Assembly: GCF_000687555.1 (NCBI RefSeq)
Contig: NZ_JHWJ01000019.1
Span: 16,735 to 80,734 of the forward strand
Length of the DNA: 64,000 bases
Source of the DNA: [Clostridium] aerotolerans DSM 5434
GTDB lineage: Bacteria > Bacillota > Clostridia > Lachnospirales > Lachnospiraceae
Reading direction: 5' to 3'
Made by a program: the position numbers and the translations under genes. Shown here piece after piece: positions 19,072 to 27,671 of this stretch (the stretch's first letter is position 1; every line of letters starts with the position of its first letter). The notes beneath the pieces were generated by a model. It was not told the origin of the DNA, ran no database searches, and worked only from the letters and a program-made list of their open reading frames with translations.

Positions 19072-20472
19072 TTATTCTCCGCGGATATATGCCTTTATTT
19101 CTTCCTCGTTGTTGTCATATAAGTCCGGGGTAATGCCAAGATATTTGCAGGCTTCATAAAGAACCGGGACTACATCCTTATGGATGCCCACACAGTGATG
19201 AATATAAGGGCCTTCCACAATCTTAGCTTCCAGACGTTTTAAATTCTGTACCTCCACCCACACATAGGTGCCCTTGGTGTATGGGCCTTCAATCCCTTTG
19301 GCGTTTCCAAGGAGCAGAGAGTACTCTCCATTGTCTCCGTCAAACCGGCACAGAGTCATGTCTCCAAGCTTCGCCTGTGCTTCCACAGCGCCAGGGTGGG
19401 AAAATGCCAGAGGGTATCCTATGGTTGGCTTACAGGCTGCGCAGGATAAGGGCCAGGGGCCGCAGTGCTGGAGAAGCTCTCCATTTTCATTGTCCGGGTG
19501 TCGCACGGTCCAATCCGCAAAAAAGGTTCTGGCCTCATCCATACCTGCCGCTTCACACATAATAGCGGTAATGGCTCCGTGAATATCGGTTTCACATACA
19601 ACGGGAAGCCCTTCTTCGTTTAACAGGCTGTTGGCGGCACAGGGCATGATTCCGATTTCTGACTGAAGGGCATTCCAGCACTGAATCGCCACTGCATTAC
19701 AGCCATAGCGTTTAGCCAGAGATTTCATGGCTGCTTTTAAAGCTGCCACCATCTGAAGTTCCTCTTCCTTAATAGCCACATTGAAATTTTCCCTGCAGTA
19801 TGTCATGATTTCTTGAATCGTTTCCTTATCCCCCCGTACCTTCTTTATCTCTGCTGTCAGTTCCGGCATGGGAATCGGGGCCAGCTGTATCTGAAATCGT
19901 TCTAAAAGTTCACCTTCATTACACATGGTGGACCAGAAATCAAAGGGCCTTGGTCCGATTTGCAAAATTCTTGTTTTCCGAAATGTTTTCACCACGTTAC
20001 AGACAGCAAGAAAGTTACGGATTCCCCGCTCAAATTCTTCATCCTCCAGACGGCAATTGCATAAATAGGTAAATGGAATCCGAAATCTTCTAAGTACCTT
20101 ACCAGTGGCAAACAGACCGCACTGACTGTCCCGAAGACGGATCCCATTTTCATCAGGACGTTCATCCCTTGGTCCCCAGAGAAGTACCGGTACATTAAGT
20201 CCTTTTGCCAGTCTGGCCACTTCATATTCCGTGCCGAAATTACCATGGGGTACAAATAAGCCATCCACCCCATGTTCTTTAAATTTCTCTTCAATTCTGA
20301 TCCGGTCTTCTTCCCGGTGGAGCAGTCCATCCTCTGAAATATCCTTGATATCCACAAAGGATATTCCCAGCTCTTCCAACCGTGCTCTTGTTAAATCCGC
20401 ATATTTTACTGCATCTGGAGCAGAAAATATACTCCTTCTGGTAGGGGCGACCCCCAATACTACATTTGCCAT
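19072..20472 (-). CDS. L-fucose/L-arabinose isomerase-fold protein, candidate apiose isomerase
   Basis: A 466-residue protein of the fucose/arabinose isomerase superfamily. Visible are the N-terminal Rossmann-like part (GLFVPHGNFGTEYEVARLA), the central VVCETDIHGAIT with an acidic pair suited to metal binding and the C-terminal HHCVGIHKD. Family members interconvert aldoses and ketoses with Mn; a member is the apiose-to-apulose isomerase of the described transketolase pathway, to my knowledge. It is the first gene of the minus-strand operon, before the split transketolase and kinase. The ATG follows AGGAGG with 7-base spacing; the GTG at 20490 lies upstream of that site. Substrate is inferred; other branched or deoxy sugars are possible. 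Confidence 0.8.
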   Translation of the reverse strand: MANVVLGVAPTRRSIFSAPDAVKYADLTRARLEELGISFVDIKDISEDGLLHREEDRIRIEEKFKEHGVDGLFVPHGNFGTEYEVARLAKGLNVPVLLWGPRDERPDENGIRLRDSQCGLFATGKVLRRFRIPFTYLCNCRLEDEEFERGIRNFLAVCNVVKTFRKTRILQIGPRPFDFWSTMCNEGELLERFQIQLAPIPMPELTAEIKKVRGDKETIQEIMTYCRENFNVAIKEEELQMVAALKAAMKSLAKRYGCNAVAIQCWNALQSEIGIMPCAANSLLNEEGLPVVCETDIHGAITAIMCEAAGMDEARTFFADWTVRHPDNENGELLQHCGPWPLSCAACKPTIGYPLAFSHPGAVEAQAKLGDMTLCRFDGDNGEYSLLLGNAKGIEGPYTKGTYVWVEVQNLKRLEAKIVEGPYIHHCVGIHKDVVPVLYEACKYLGITPDLYDNNEEEIKAYIRGE

Positions 20473-20522
20473 TGCATGACCTCCTGCCACTCATTTGATA
20501 CCCCTATTATTTGCTTATATCT

Positions 20523-20582
20523 ACTTAATATCAATCAATAATTAAGTGAAATTCAGTAATTAATTGACTTAATTTACTTAAT
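20523..20582. promoter_or_regulatory. Array of four ACTTAAT/ATTAAGT heptamers in the divergent promoter region
   Basis: Copies lie at 20523-20529, 20541-20547 (inverted), 20567-20573 and 20576-20582, between the divergent isomerase-like and LacI genes. The first two form an inverted repeat with an 11-base spacer and the last two are direct. This is the natural place for LacI operators controlling both directions. The very AT-rich context makes some copies less surprising. Confidence 0.45.
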
Positions 20583-20626
20583 CTGATACAGTGTTTTCAA
20601 ATGATAAGCTGAAAGGAGTATTTGGG

Positions 20627-21640
20627 ATGTCCATAACGGCAAAAGAGCTTGCTAAACTACTTAATCTTTCCGAGGCCGCCATTTCCATGGCCCTTCATAA
20701 TAAGCCAGGAGTCAGTACCGGAACACGGAAAAAAGTGCTTGAGGCGGCGAAAACCCACGGATATGATTTTTCCAGAATTGGGGAACCAACCTTTCGGACA
20801 GGGTATCAGGGCACCGTACATTTTATTATTTATAAAAGAAGCGGGGCAGTGGTAGGGGATACTCCTTTTTTCTCCCAGCTTTCGGAGGGGGTAGGTCTGG
20901 GTCTAAAGGAATCGCCCTATCATCTGAATGTGACTTACCTTTATGGCAATGACCGGGTGGAAGAACAGCTTTCTGATGTGGTTCGCTCCGGAAGCAAAGG
21001 TATTCTTTTGCTGGGAACGGAAATGCAGGAGCATGATTTCAAGCCATTTTTAAAGCTTCCCATACCCCTTGTGGTCCTGGATACCAGTTTTGAAAATATC
21101 AGTGGAAACTACGTCCTCATCGACAATGTACAAGGGGCTTATTTTGCAACTCATTATCTGATCAAAAAATTAAAGGTCCAGCCAGGATACTTACACTCAT
21201 CCTATCCCATAACCAATTTTTTGGAGCGGTCCGATGGTTTTTACAAAGCCGTGCGGCAAAATGGAATGTCTGCCTCAAAAACTCAGGTGCACCGGCTGAC
21301 TCCTTCCATGGAAGGAGCCTATGCTGATATGACTGCGCTTCTAACCCAGGGGGAAGTCCCAGCCAGATGTTATTTTGCGGACAATGATTTCATTGCCGCG
21401 GGAGCCATGAAGGCCTTTCGTGATTTTGGCTACCGGATTCCCCAGGATGTAGCCATTGCTGGTTTTGATAATTTACCAATCAGTACGATGATCGAGCCGC
21501 CGCTCACTACCATACACGTACCAAAGCAAAGCATTGGGATACTGGCGGCCAAAAGGCTGGTGGAGTTAATTGGGGATAAAAGTAAAGACCCCGTGAAAAT
21601 ACTGGCAGGCACAACTCTGATAAAGCGAAAATCTGTATAA
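20627..21640 (+). CDS. LacI-family regulator divergent from the apiose-type operon
   Basis: A 337-residue LacI/GalR repressor with a helix-turn-helix at the N-terminus (ITAKELAKLLNLSEAAIS, then LHNKPGVSTGTRKKV) and a sugar-binding effector domain. ATG 20627 has GGAG 8 bases upstream; an in-frame ATG at 20591 has none. It is transcribed away from the isomerase/transketolase/kinase operon and shares its 154-base promoter gap with heptamer repeats, so it probably controls that operon and itself. It is a second regulator besides the LacI gene at 14761-15807, which suggests separate signals for uptake/hydrolysis and for pentose catabolism. Confidence 0.88.
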   Translation: MSITAKELAKLLNLSEAAISMALHNKPGVSTGTRKKVLEAAKTHGYDFSRIGEPTFRTGYQGTVHFIIYKRSGAVVGDTPFFSQLSEGVGLGLKESPYHLNVTYLYGNDRVEEQLSDVVRSGSKGILLLGTEMQEHDFKPFLKLPIPLVVLDTSFENISGNYVLIDNVQGAYFATHYLIKKLKVQPGYLHSSYPITNFLERSDGFYKAVRQNGMSASKTQVHRLTPSMEGAYADMTALLTQGEVPARCYFADNDFIAAGAMKAFRDFGYRIPQDVAIAGFDNLPISTMIEPPLTTIHVPKQSIGILAAKRLVELIGDKSKDPVKILAGTTLIKRKSV

Positions 21641-21644
21641 AAAA

Positions 21645-21692
21645 AGAAAGGTGTCATGAAGCAACGATGAAGCTGCTTTATGACACCTTTCT
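21645..21692. terminator. Convergent terminator between LacI and mecA
   Basis: A 19-base stem (21645-21663 with 21674-21692, one G-U pair) separates converging genes. On the minus strand it is followed by TTTTTT, so it is a full rho-independent terminator for mecA; on the plus strand the T-run is weaker. Confidence 0.85.
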
Positions 21693-21729
21693 CTGATTTG
21701 TGATGAAGTACTATGAACAAAGGAACGGA

Positions 21730-22449
21730 TTAAAGTCTGGCTAATGACTGAAGGGCGTGGCCTTCAATCAGGACCTCGTAATGTTCCTTGTAGTACGCCT
21801 CGGAAGCGTAATCCTGACGAATCTTGGAGCCATATTCTGCAAGCAGGTTGCAGATACGGTTAAACTCTGTTGTCTTGTCAGGAGAATTGCGCAGTACCAG
21901 GAAATACTGTCTGGTAGATGGCTTTTTATATAATGTATTCTCTCCGTCATAAACCTGTCCGATTGCCCTCGCGGCGTCGGAAATCTGATCCAAACTTTGA
22001 AAACTATAGATTCGTATGGAGGAAGCACCAGTAGATTCTTTTGGCTTTTCGGCTTCCGGTTCGTTCTTCTTATCGATTCCCAGCAGATTTAACAAGCCGT
22101 CAGCACCTTCTAATAGTTCGCTGGCCAGATCTCCTGGCATGGAATCCAAGTCTTCGTCAGTAGATGGTGAAAATTTTGCAAATCTTGTATCTAATTCTTC
22201 CGGATCTTCAATCTTTGTAATAACTAACATTACGCTTTCGTTGGATAACGGGATCGCTTCTACCATGAGAGGAATGTCTTCTGCTTCGAATCCCACTTCG
22301 TTAGAGGCTTTCTGAATCATCTCGCGGAACAGGTTGCGGGCTTTTTCACTGCCGTAAGCAAGCTCGCCTAAATTTAGGTTTCGGACACTTAAATCAAAGC
22401 TGGTAAGCGTACAACGGATCTGATTTTCATTGATACGTTCTATCTTCAT
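21730..22449 (-). CDS. mecA: MecA adaptor protein
   Basis: A 240-residue adaptor that delivers substrates to the ClpC-ClpP protease in Firmicutes; in Bacillus it targets ComK. The N-terminal substrate-binding domain begins MKIERINENQIRC, a variable acidic linker follows and the C-terminal Clp-binding domain contains FQSLDQISDAARAI and DYASEAYYKEHY. ATG 22449 is chosen because it opens the conserved domain and has AGGAAG upstream; an in-frame ATG at 22509 adds 20 residues unlike the family. A strong terminator follows. It stands alone and its targets here are unknown. Confidence 0.88.
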   Translation of the reverse strand: MKIERINENQIRCTLTSFDLSVRNLNLGELAYGSEKARNLFREMIQKASNEVGFEAEDIPLMVEAIPLSNESVMLVITKIEDPEELDTRFAKFSPSTDEDLDSMPGDLASELLEGADGLLNLLGIDKKNEPEAEKPKESTGASSIRIYSFQSLDQISDAARAIGQVYDGENTLYKKPSTRQYFLVLRNSPDKTTEFNRICNLLAEYGSKIRQDYASEAYYKEHYEVLIEGHALQSLARL

Positions 22450-22814
22450 AGGATCACTTCCTGTTCTATTTAAAAATGGTATATGAATATTTACATACTT
22501 CCTCAACATAACTATACTATATAATATAGCAAAAAGGCAATTACTATGTGAAAAAATTTATATAAATTTAAGGTTTATATGCAAAAAACCGGGTATCCTA
22601 TTTAATTACTGGGATTTATCGGTTTTGTTTTTGATGTGATTTTTTTGGATTTCATATCCTGTAGTTTACCTTTTATAGATAGATTAGAGTCTGGTTATAA
22701 ATGGTCACATATGTATTTTATAGATGCATTATTATGAATTATTTTAATGTATTATATGAAAAATAAAAGCATTAAGACACGCTTATTTTTCATGTGAATT
22801 AAGGATAACAAATA
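22450..22814. other. AT-rich intergenic stretch
   Basis: No convincing gene. It holds a hairpin-like AAAACCG...CGGTTTT with a T-rich tail around 22590-22640, possibly the terminator of an unseen short transcript, and repeated AT-rich runs. The mecA promoter should lie in its first 60 bases. Confidence 0.4.
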
Positions 22815-22843
22815 TTGTAGTTAATGGTAATATATGGTAGTAT
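22815..22843 (+). promoter_or_regulatory. Promoter of the type I toxin-like gene
   Basis: TTGTAG (22815-22820), a 17-base spacer and TAGTAT (22838-22843) form a plausible sigma-A promoter upstream of the small toxin frame. Confidence 0.45.
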
Positions 22844-22873
22844 TGTATCAGGAGTAATCGAATACAGGGTGGA

Positions 22874-22917
22874 ACCTCCCGGCTTTTATGCCTTTATGTC
22901 ATAGTAAGAGGGGAGGT
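22874..22917 (+). promoter_or_regulatory. Hairpin hiding the toxin ribosome-binding site
   Basis: ACCTCCC (22874-22880) is exactly complementary to GGGAGGT (22911-22917), which contains the toxin Shine-Dalgarno. Closing this stem would block translation, as known for type I toxin mRNAs. Confidence 0.5.
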
Positions 22918-22927
22918 GGTGCTGGAT

Positions 22928-23008
22928 ATGTTTTCATTTGCAGATGTGCTATTATTTGCAACATTTATCTTGGCATTGCTGACTTACATAGATAAGTTAA
23001 AAAAATAG
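22928..23008 (+). CDS. Putative holin-like type I toxin, 26 residues
   Basis: A one-helix membrane peptide beginning MFSFADVLLFATFILALL and ending TYIDKLKK, the pattern of the Firmicutes holin-like toxin family (short N-terminus, hydrophobic helix, basic tail). ATG 22928 follows GGGAGG at about 11 bases; in-frame GTG codons at 22916 and 22919 overlap the ribosome site. The 3' region carries several small stem-loops (for example GCCTACCCTG with CAGGATAGGC, TGTCC with GGACA), where such loci usually encode an overlapping antisense antitoxin RNA. The antitoxin is inferred and its ends are not visible. Confidence 0.6.
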   Translation: MFSFADVLLFATFILALLTYIDKLKK

Positions 23009-23172
23009 CCTACCCTGACGCAAACAGGATAGGCGGTGTCCGTTAGGACATTTGCATTCACTGGGAGCTTCCACCTTGTGTGGCGGTTACTCTTTTATAT
23101 TTCTAATATATCATCTATATATCATCATGTCAACTTGTTAAAAGCACAATTAATGATATATATAATATTTTC

Positions 23173-23203
23173 CAAGCAAACGGTAATACGTGCTTGTTTT
23201 TTT
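23173..23203 (+). terminator. Terminator of the toxin locus
   Basis: CAAGC-AA-ACG (23173-23182) pairs with CGTGCTTG (23189-23196), followed by seven T. It would end a toxin mRNA of roughly 350 bases. The stretch 23009-23319 otherwise holds only stem-loops and AT-rich sequence. Confidence 0.65.
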
Positions 23204-23319
23204 ATTAATGAAAACATAGATAATCTTACAACCCAAAATGATAATAAAGATATTCTTCAGACCACCAAAAAAATTAACAAAAAATTAATTGCTAAAAATC
23301 AAAAAATGGAATAAAATGG

Positions 23320-24813
23320 ATGCCAAGAGATGATATTGGACAGGTAATTAAGGAGGTGGCTGCAATAAGCGCCGTTCTGTTTGGCAAATATCAGCTACGT
23401 GGTATCTTGGGAACCGGTCGGGCAGGAACAGTATTTCTGGCGGTTCATCTTGGGCTTGAGGAATACCGTGCGATCAAGCGGGTACCCAAAAGCATTCTCA
23501 ATTACGATCGTTTCAGACGAGAAGCACTTGTTCTAAAGGAGCTTCGCCATCCCGGAGTCCCCATTGTTTATGACGTAGAAGAAGACGAATTTTATAGTTA
23601 TTTAATCGAAGAGTATCTGGAAGGAGAATCTTTATATGACCTTGTAAAAAAGCAGGGCCATCTGTCTAGGGAACTGGCCATATTTTATGGGATCCAGTTG
23701 ACCAACATCATTCATTACCTGCATTCCGCAGGACCAAACCCCATTTTACATTTAGATTTACAGCCGAAGAACCTTTTGTTGTGCCATGATACTGTGAAGC
23801 TGATAGACTTTGGACTTGCTGCATCCATGGATGTTGCCAATGAGCCAGGCGAGCGGTACGGAACCGTAGGATGTGCGGCACCGGAGCAATATAAAAAAGA
23901 CGGAATCCTGGATGAGAGAACAGATATCTATGCCATTGGTACCATCCTCCATTATTTATACACAGGAACATTTCCGGAGCTGCCGTACACGCCGGGCCGG
24001 ACTGTGGATTCTGCTCTGTCAGCCATTATATCCGGTTGCCTCAAGGAAGAAAAAGAAGACCGCTTTTCAACGGCACAAGCGCTTGGCGAAAGGCTAATAC
24101 AGCTTAAAAACATGGGAACGGCTGCAAAAGACCGTCTACAATCATCATCTCTTACGATTGCTCTGTTCGGGAGCAAACCAGGGGCCGGAGCTACTCACAT
24201 CGGAATCGGCCTGTCAGTCTATCTTAGAAATCTAGGTTACCCCAATTTATTAGAAGAAAAAACAGATTCCGGTATGGGAGCTGGTCTGTGCGCCTATGCC
24301 GGAGGAGAACGGGACCAATATGGCCTTTTGCGTCATCACGGATTTGTCTGGAAGCCCTACTACGGTCCTGGAGTAAAGCTTAAGGAACCTCCCATTCACG
24401 TGAAGATTCTGGATTACGGTGCTGGTGAAGAAGCCGTTTTTTCCGGAGAAATTGACGCCATCCTCATGGTTTGTGATGGAAGCCAGTGGAGCAGTGAAAC
24501 GTCGTGGCAGGCGGCAAGCAGGGCAGTGAAAAAAGGATTGCCCTATGGAATTATATATAATCATACGGTTCCAGGGGCCAGAATCCGGCTGCCGGAAGGT
24601 GGCGAAGCCGCCCGGTGTTTTCGTGCGCCTTATTTTCCTGACCCTTTTTCTATTGAAAAGGGAGAATTACAGTTTTATAAGGCACTTCTTTCCAGGCTGC
24701 TAAAAGATAAGAATATGAAACAAAGATGGTTAGCTGGAATTAGAGGCAGGCTGGTGTCCTGGGTTACAGGGCTTCTTAATCCAATCGTTTCAGGAAAAGG
24801 AAAGAGCATCTGA
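23320..24813 (+). CDS. Ser/Thr protein kinase fused to a degenerate MinD/ParA-like domain
   Basis: A 497-residue fusion. Residues 22-265 are a Hanks-type kinase: Gly loop GTGRAGTV (31-38), Lys53 in AIKRV, catalytic loop HLDLQPKN with Asp146 (HRD changed to HLD), DFG at 163-165 and a CAAPEQY segment. No membrane helix or PASTA repeat is seen. Residues 278-460 resemble a MinD/ParA ATPase, but the P-loop reads GSKPGAGATH: the signature Lys286 is present and the Lys of GKT is missing, so ATP hydrolysis is doubtful. The next gene encodes a second domain of the same look. The start is uncertain: ATG 23320 lacks a clear ribosome site, while AAGGAGG lies near 23349 just before an in-frame GTG at 23356. 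Confidence 0.8.
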   Translation: MPRDDIGQVIKEVAAISAVLFGKYQLRGILGTGRAGTVFLAVHLGLEEYRAIKRVPKSILNYDRFRREALVLKELRHPGVPIVYDVEEDEFYSYLIEEYLEGESLYDLVKKQGHLSRELAIFYGIQLTNIIHYLHSAGPNPILHLDLQPKNLLLCHDTVKLIDFGLAASMDVANEPGERYGTVGCAAPEQYKKDGILDERTDIYAIGTILHYLYTGTFPELPYTPGRTVDSALSAIISGCLKEEKEDRFSTAQALGERLIQLKNMGTAAKDRLQSSSLTIALFGSKPGAGATHIGIGLSVYLRNLGYPNLLEEKTDSGMGAGLCAYAGGERDQYGLLRHHGFVWKPYYGPGVKLKEPPIHVKILDYGAGEEAVFSGEIDAILMVCDGSQWSSETSWQAASRAVKKGLPYGIIYNHTVPGARIRLPEGGEAARCFRAPYFPDPFSIEKGELQFYKALLSRLLKDKNMKQRWLAGIRGRLVSWVTGLLNPIVSGKGKSI

Positions 24814-24818
24814 AAGGA

Positions 24819-25445
24819 ATGGTAATTATAAAAGGAAAGAAAAGGTTGTTCCGGCGATTTTTTAGAAATGGAAAGAAAGAGACGGGACAGGAGATCATCG
24901 GCATCATTGGTACAGGAAATAGCGTAGGCGTGACTCATTTTGCAGTCATGACAGCAGGGTTTTTAAGCGGTATTTTAAGGCGCAGATGTGCAGTTTTAGA
25001 ATGGAATAGCCATGGTGATTTTGCCAGGATGAGAGAGGTGTGCGCAAAAGAACCGTTTCAGAAAGGAAGCTTTAAGCTTCTGGAGACCCAGTACTATGAG
25101 AATGCGGGGATCAATACACTTTTGGTGTGCAAAAAGTCAGGATTCCAGACCGTAATTGTGGATTACGGCACGGTGGGGGAAGACGGTTTTAAGGAATTTT
25201 TAAGATGTGACAGACAGTTTCTCCTGGGAAGCCTCAGCGAGTGGCAGATGAAGGCGTTTCTGGAGTTTGAAAGTAAAGGGAACAAGGCGGAGAGAAGCTG
25301 GGAGACCTTCCTGACATTTGGCAGTGAAGAAGCCAGAAAAAACATGGAAAAGAGGCTGAAGCGCCCGGTACGAAGAATTCCAGTTTCAGTAGACGCATTT
25401 GCTGTCACTGGAGAAATGATTAAATTTTACCAACAGATATTTTAA
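24819..25445 (+). CDS. Degenerate MinD/ParA-like P-loop protein
   Basis: A 208-residue protein starting 5 bases after the kinase fusion. Residues 26-50 read IGIIGTGNSVGVTHFAVM, parallel to the P-loop region of the kinase partner (both end in G-x-T-H), without the GKT lysine. TVIVDYGTVGEDGF matches the partner's KILDYGAGEEAVF at the Walker-B position. It probably forms a heteromeric complex with the kinase's C-terminal domain, by analogy with MinD/CpaE dimers. No pilus or secretion genes are near, so a CpaE/TadZ role is not supported. Function unknown. Confidence 0.65.
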   Translation: MVIIKGKKRLFRRFFRNGKKETGQEIIGIIGTGNSVGVTHFAVMTAGFLSGILRRRCAVLEWNSHGDFARMREVCAKEPFQKGSFKLLETQYYENAGINTLLVCKKSGFQTVIVDYGTVGEDGFKEFLRCDRQFLLGSLSEWQMKAFLEFESKGNKAERSWETFLTFGSEEARKNMEKRLKRPVRRIPVSVDAFAVTGEMIKFYQQIF

Positions 25446-25532
25446 GACCGCAGAGAGGATTGTGTCACGAAATTGTCCTTGTGGTCCTCTCACATGCGGT
25501 TCTTTACAAATGAAGTTACAGGGGAGATGCAT

Positions 25533-25778
25533 ATGAAAAAAAGAAAAGCCAGAAAACGGGTGGAAGATACCAAAGAATCCCAGTATCTGGAGGGGCTTAA
25601 GAAATACCGGGATCAGGGGATTCCCATTATTATAGATGGAAAAGAATCTCATGAAGAAGACTGGAACAAGATATTTGAGGTAAAGGAGGAGGATTGCTTT
25701 TACATGGCGGACTATGTTCCGAATGAAACAACCGGAAAACTTAAGGAAATAAGATTTGATAAAATTTATAACCGGTAG
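25533..25778 (+). CDS. Hypothetical small acidic protein in the kinase cluster
   Basis: An 81-residue protein that I do not recognise. It begins with a basic cluster (MKKRKARKRVE) and continues with a charged, soluble sequence that includes GIPIIIDGKESHEEDW and DCFYMADYVPNETTG. ATG 25533 has GGGGAG 6 bases upstream; an in-frame ATG at 25473 lacks a site. It lies 87 bases after the second MinD-like gene and points the same way. A complex hairpin (ACCGCA...GAGAGGA with TCCTCTC...TGCGGT, about 25447-25502) lies between them. It may be the third member of the kinase system. Confidence 0.55.
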   Translation: MKKRKARKRVEDTKESQYLEGLKKYRDQGIPIIIDGKESHEEDWNKIFEVKEEDCFYMADYVPNETTGKLKEIRFDKIYNR

Positions 25779-25976
25779 TTTTCCGTCAGCATAAGGGGTG
25801 CGCATTGGGATGCCATCTTCAGCCTAAAGTTGGCTTAGCGTGTGCATCAGGGTGGGATAGGGGAAGATTAACGTAATGAAAATGTAAATTCCAAAAATCA
25901 GGAAATATGATATAATCGTAAAGAAAAATGTAGAACTAAGTACAGACAACACGATCCAATAGCAGGAGGAAAGCAG

Positions 25977-27638
25977 ATGAATAGGAAAGCCGTCCCGGTT
26001 CTCGTGGCGCTGGGATTGATTTTAATCATAATTGCCGGTTTCTTTGGAACCCGGATTATAGAGCGGTATATCCCCACCAATCAAAAAGCAGATATGATAG
26101 AACTGCTGGGAGTAAAAGATGACGAAGTAGCCCTGTATCTCAATGAAGAATTGCAGGAAGAGAAGGGGATATTTGTTGAAGGCCAGACGTATCTCCCCAT
26201 TGATTGGGTCAACCGCACGTTAAATGAGCGTTTTTACTGGGATACCAATGAAAAGCTTCTCGTATATGCTCTGCCGGACTCCATTGTCTATGCGGATCAT
26301 TCTACCGTGGGAAGTACTGGTAAACCCCTGATCTGGGTGGATAAAGATGCAGTATATCTTTCTGCCGGTCTGGTGGCCAACTATACGGACATCCGGGTAG
26401 CTGCCTATGACAGCGCACAGAATAAACGGGTTTTTATCAATAACACATGGGATGCCTTAAATAAAGCAGTCGTAAAGAGTGACAGCAATATCCGTGTAAA
26501 GGGAGGGGTTAAAAGCCCCATTGTGACCTGGACTGCCAAAGGGAGCCATGTCACAGTCCTTGAATCCATGAAGCGGTGGGACAAGGTAAGGACGGAAGAT
26601 GGATTTGTTGGGTATGTGGAGCACAGACGTCTTGGCGAAAGAACAAGTGAAGCTTTAAAAAGCACCTTTGAAGCGCCGGTCTATAAAAACATAACCATGG
26701 ATGAGCCAGTGAATCTGGCCTGGCATCAGCTGACCAGTCTCGATGGAAATGCTTCCTTTGACAGCCTGATTGCCAATACAAAAGGAGTCAATGTCATATC
26801 CCCTACCTGGTATGAGCTTACTGATAACGAAGGAAATTTTAAGTCCCTGGCAGACGCGGGATATGTAAAGAAAGCCCATGATAAGGGATTAAAGGTTTGG
26901 GCTCTTATTAATAATTTTAGTAAGGATGTTAATACGGAGATACTGTTATCCAAAACCTCCACAAGGCGGAAGCTCATTGAATCCCTGATGGCGGAGGCCA
27001 AAAAGTATGGTTATGATGGGATTAATCTGGATTTTGAAGGGATTAAGGAAGAAGCCGGAGTTCACTACATACAATTTATCCGGGAGCTGTCCATATTCTG
27101 CCGGAAAGACGGACTTGTATTATCTGTGGACAACTATGTGCCAATGGCGGGGAATAAGTTCTATAACCGGAAGGAGCAGGGCATTGTAGCAGATTACGTC
27201 ATTATCATGGGATATGACGAACATTATGCCGGAGGAGATGCCGGTTCCGTTGCCTCTATTGGATATGTAGAAAATGGAGTCAAGGACACTCTGCTAGAGG
27301 TTCCAAAGGAAAAGGTTGTCCTTGCCATTCCATTATACACCAGAATCTGGACAGAAGACGAGAGTGGAAAAACCACTTCATCCTCCATTGGAATTGCGAA
27401 GGCAAAGGATTGGGTGACTGAAAATAAAGTAGAGCTTAGCTGGCTGGAGGAATCAGGCCAATATTACGGAGAGCTTAAGTCCGCGGATGGCATGAAAAAG
27501 CTTTGGCTGGAAGAAGAGCGTTCCATAGAACTAAAGATGAATGTAATCAAACAGTATGATCTTGCAGGAGTTGCCTGCTGGAAGCTTGGATTTGAGCCGG
27601 CTGATTTATGGGATGTTATAAAGCTGGATAAAAAATAA
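25977..27638 (+). CDS. Membrane-anchored GH18 hydrolase with SH3 domain
   Basis: A 553-residue envelope protein with an N-terminal membrane anchor (about residues 8-27), a copper-amine-oxidase-like N domain (YLPIDWVNRTLNERFYW), a bacterial SH3 domain (about 165-225, ending DGFVGYVEHRRLGE) and a C-terminal GH18 barrel. The GH18 signature is DGINLDFE (347-354) with Glu354 as catalytic acid. Relatives are spore-cortex or peptidoglycan glucosaminidases of the YaaH/SleL type and chitinase-like proteins. AGGAGG precedes the start. It opens a run with a phosphoesterase and a CwlD-type amidase, which fits a cell-wall or spore-wall role. Confidence 0.85.
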   Translation: MNRKAVPVLVALGLILIIIAGFFGTRIIERYIPTNQKADMIELLGVKDDEVALYLNEELQEEKGIFVEGQTYLPIDWVNRTLNERFYWDTNEKLLVYALPDSIVYADHSTVGSTGKPLIWVDKDAVYLSAGLVANYTDIRVAAYDSAQNKRVFINNTWDALNKAVVKSDSNIRVKGGVKSPIVTWTAKGSHVTVLESMKRWDKVRTEDGFVGYVEHRRLGERTSEALKSTFEAPVYKNITMDEPVNLAWHQLTSLDGNASFDSLIANTKGVNVISPTWYELTDNEGNFKSLADAGYVKKAHDKGLKVWALINNFSKDVNTEILLSKTSTRRKLIESLMAEAKKYGYDGINLDFEGIKEEAGVHYIQFIRELSIFCRKDGLVLSVDNYVPMAGNKFYNRKEQGIVADYVIIMGYDEHYAGGDAGSVASIGYVENGVKDTLLEVPKEKVVLAIPLYTRIWTEDESGKTTSSSIGIAKAKDWVTENKVELSWLEESGQYYGELKSADGMKKLWLEEERSIELKMNVIKQYDLAGVACWKLGFEPADLWDVIKLDKK

Positions 27639-27671
27639 ACGAATGAGAGTTAGAGACAGGAAGGTCATGTC

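Noticed and set aside
22866..22880. GGGTGGAACC resembling the T-box motif AGGGTGGAACCGCG
   Set aside because: No stem I, specifier loop or aminoacyl-related gene follows; the sequence is better explained as the arm that hides the toxin ribosome site.
23036..23314. A 92-codon frame downstream of the toxin
   Set aside because: It starts inside the stem-loop region, is AT-rich with a low-complexity Lys/Asn tail, and has no ribosome site.
24819..25445. CpaE/TadZ pilus assembly role for the MinD-like proteins
   Set aside because: No Flp pilin, TadA ATPase or secretin-like gene lies nearby, and the P-loops are degenerate.
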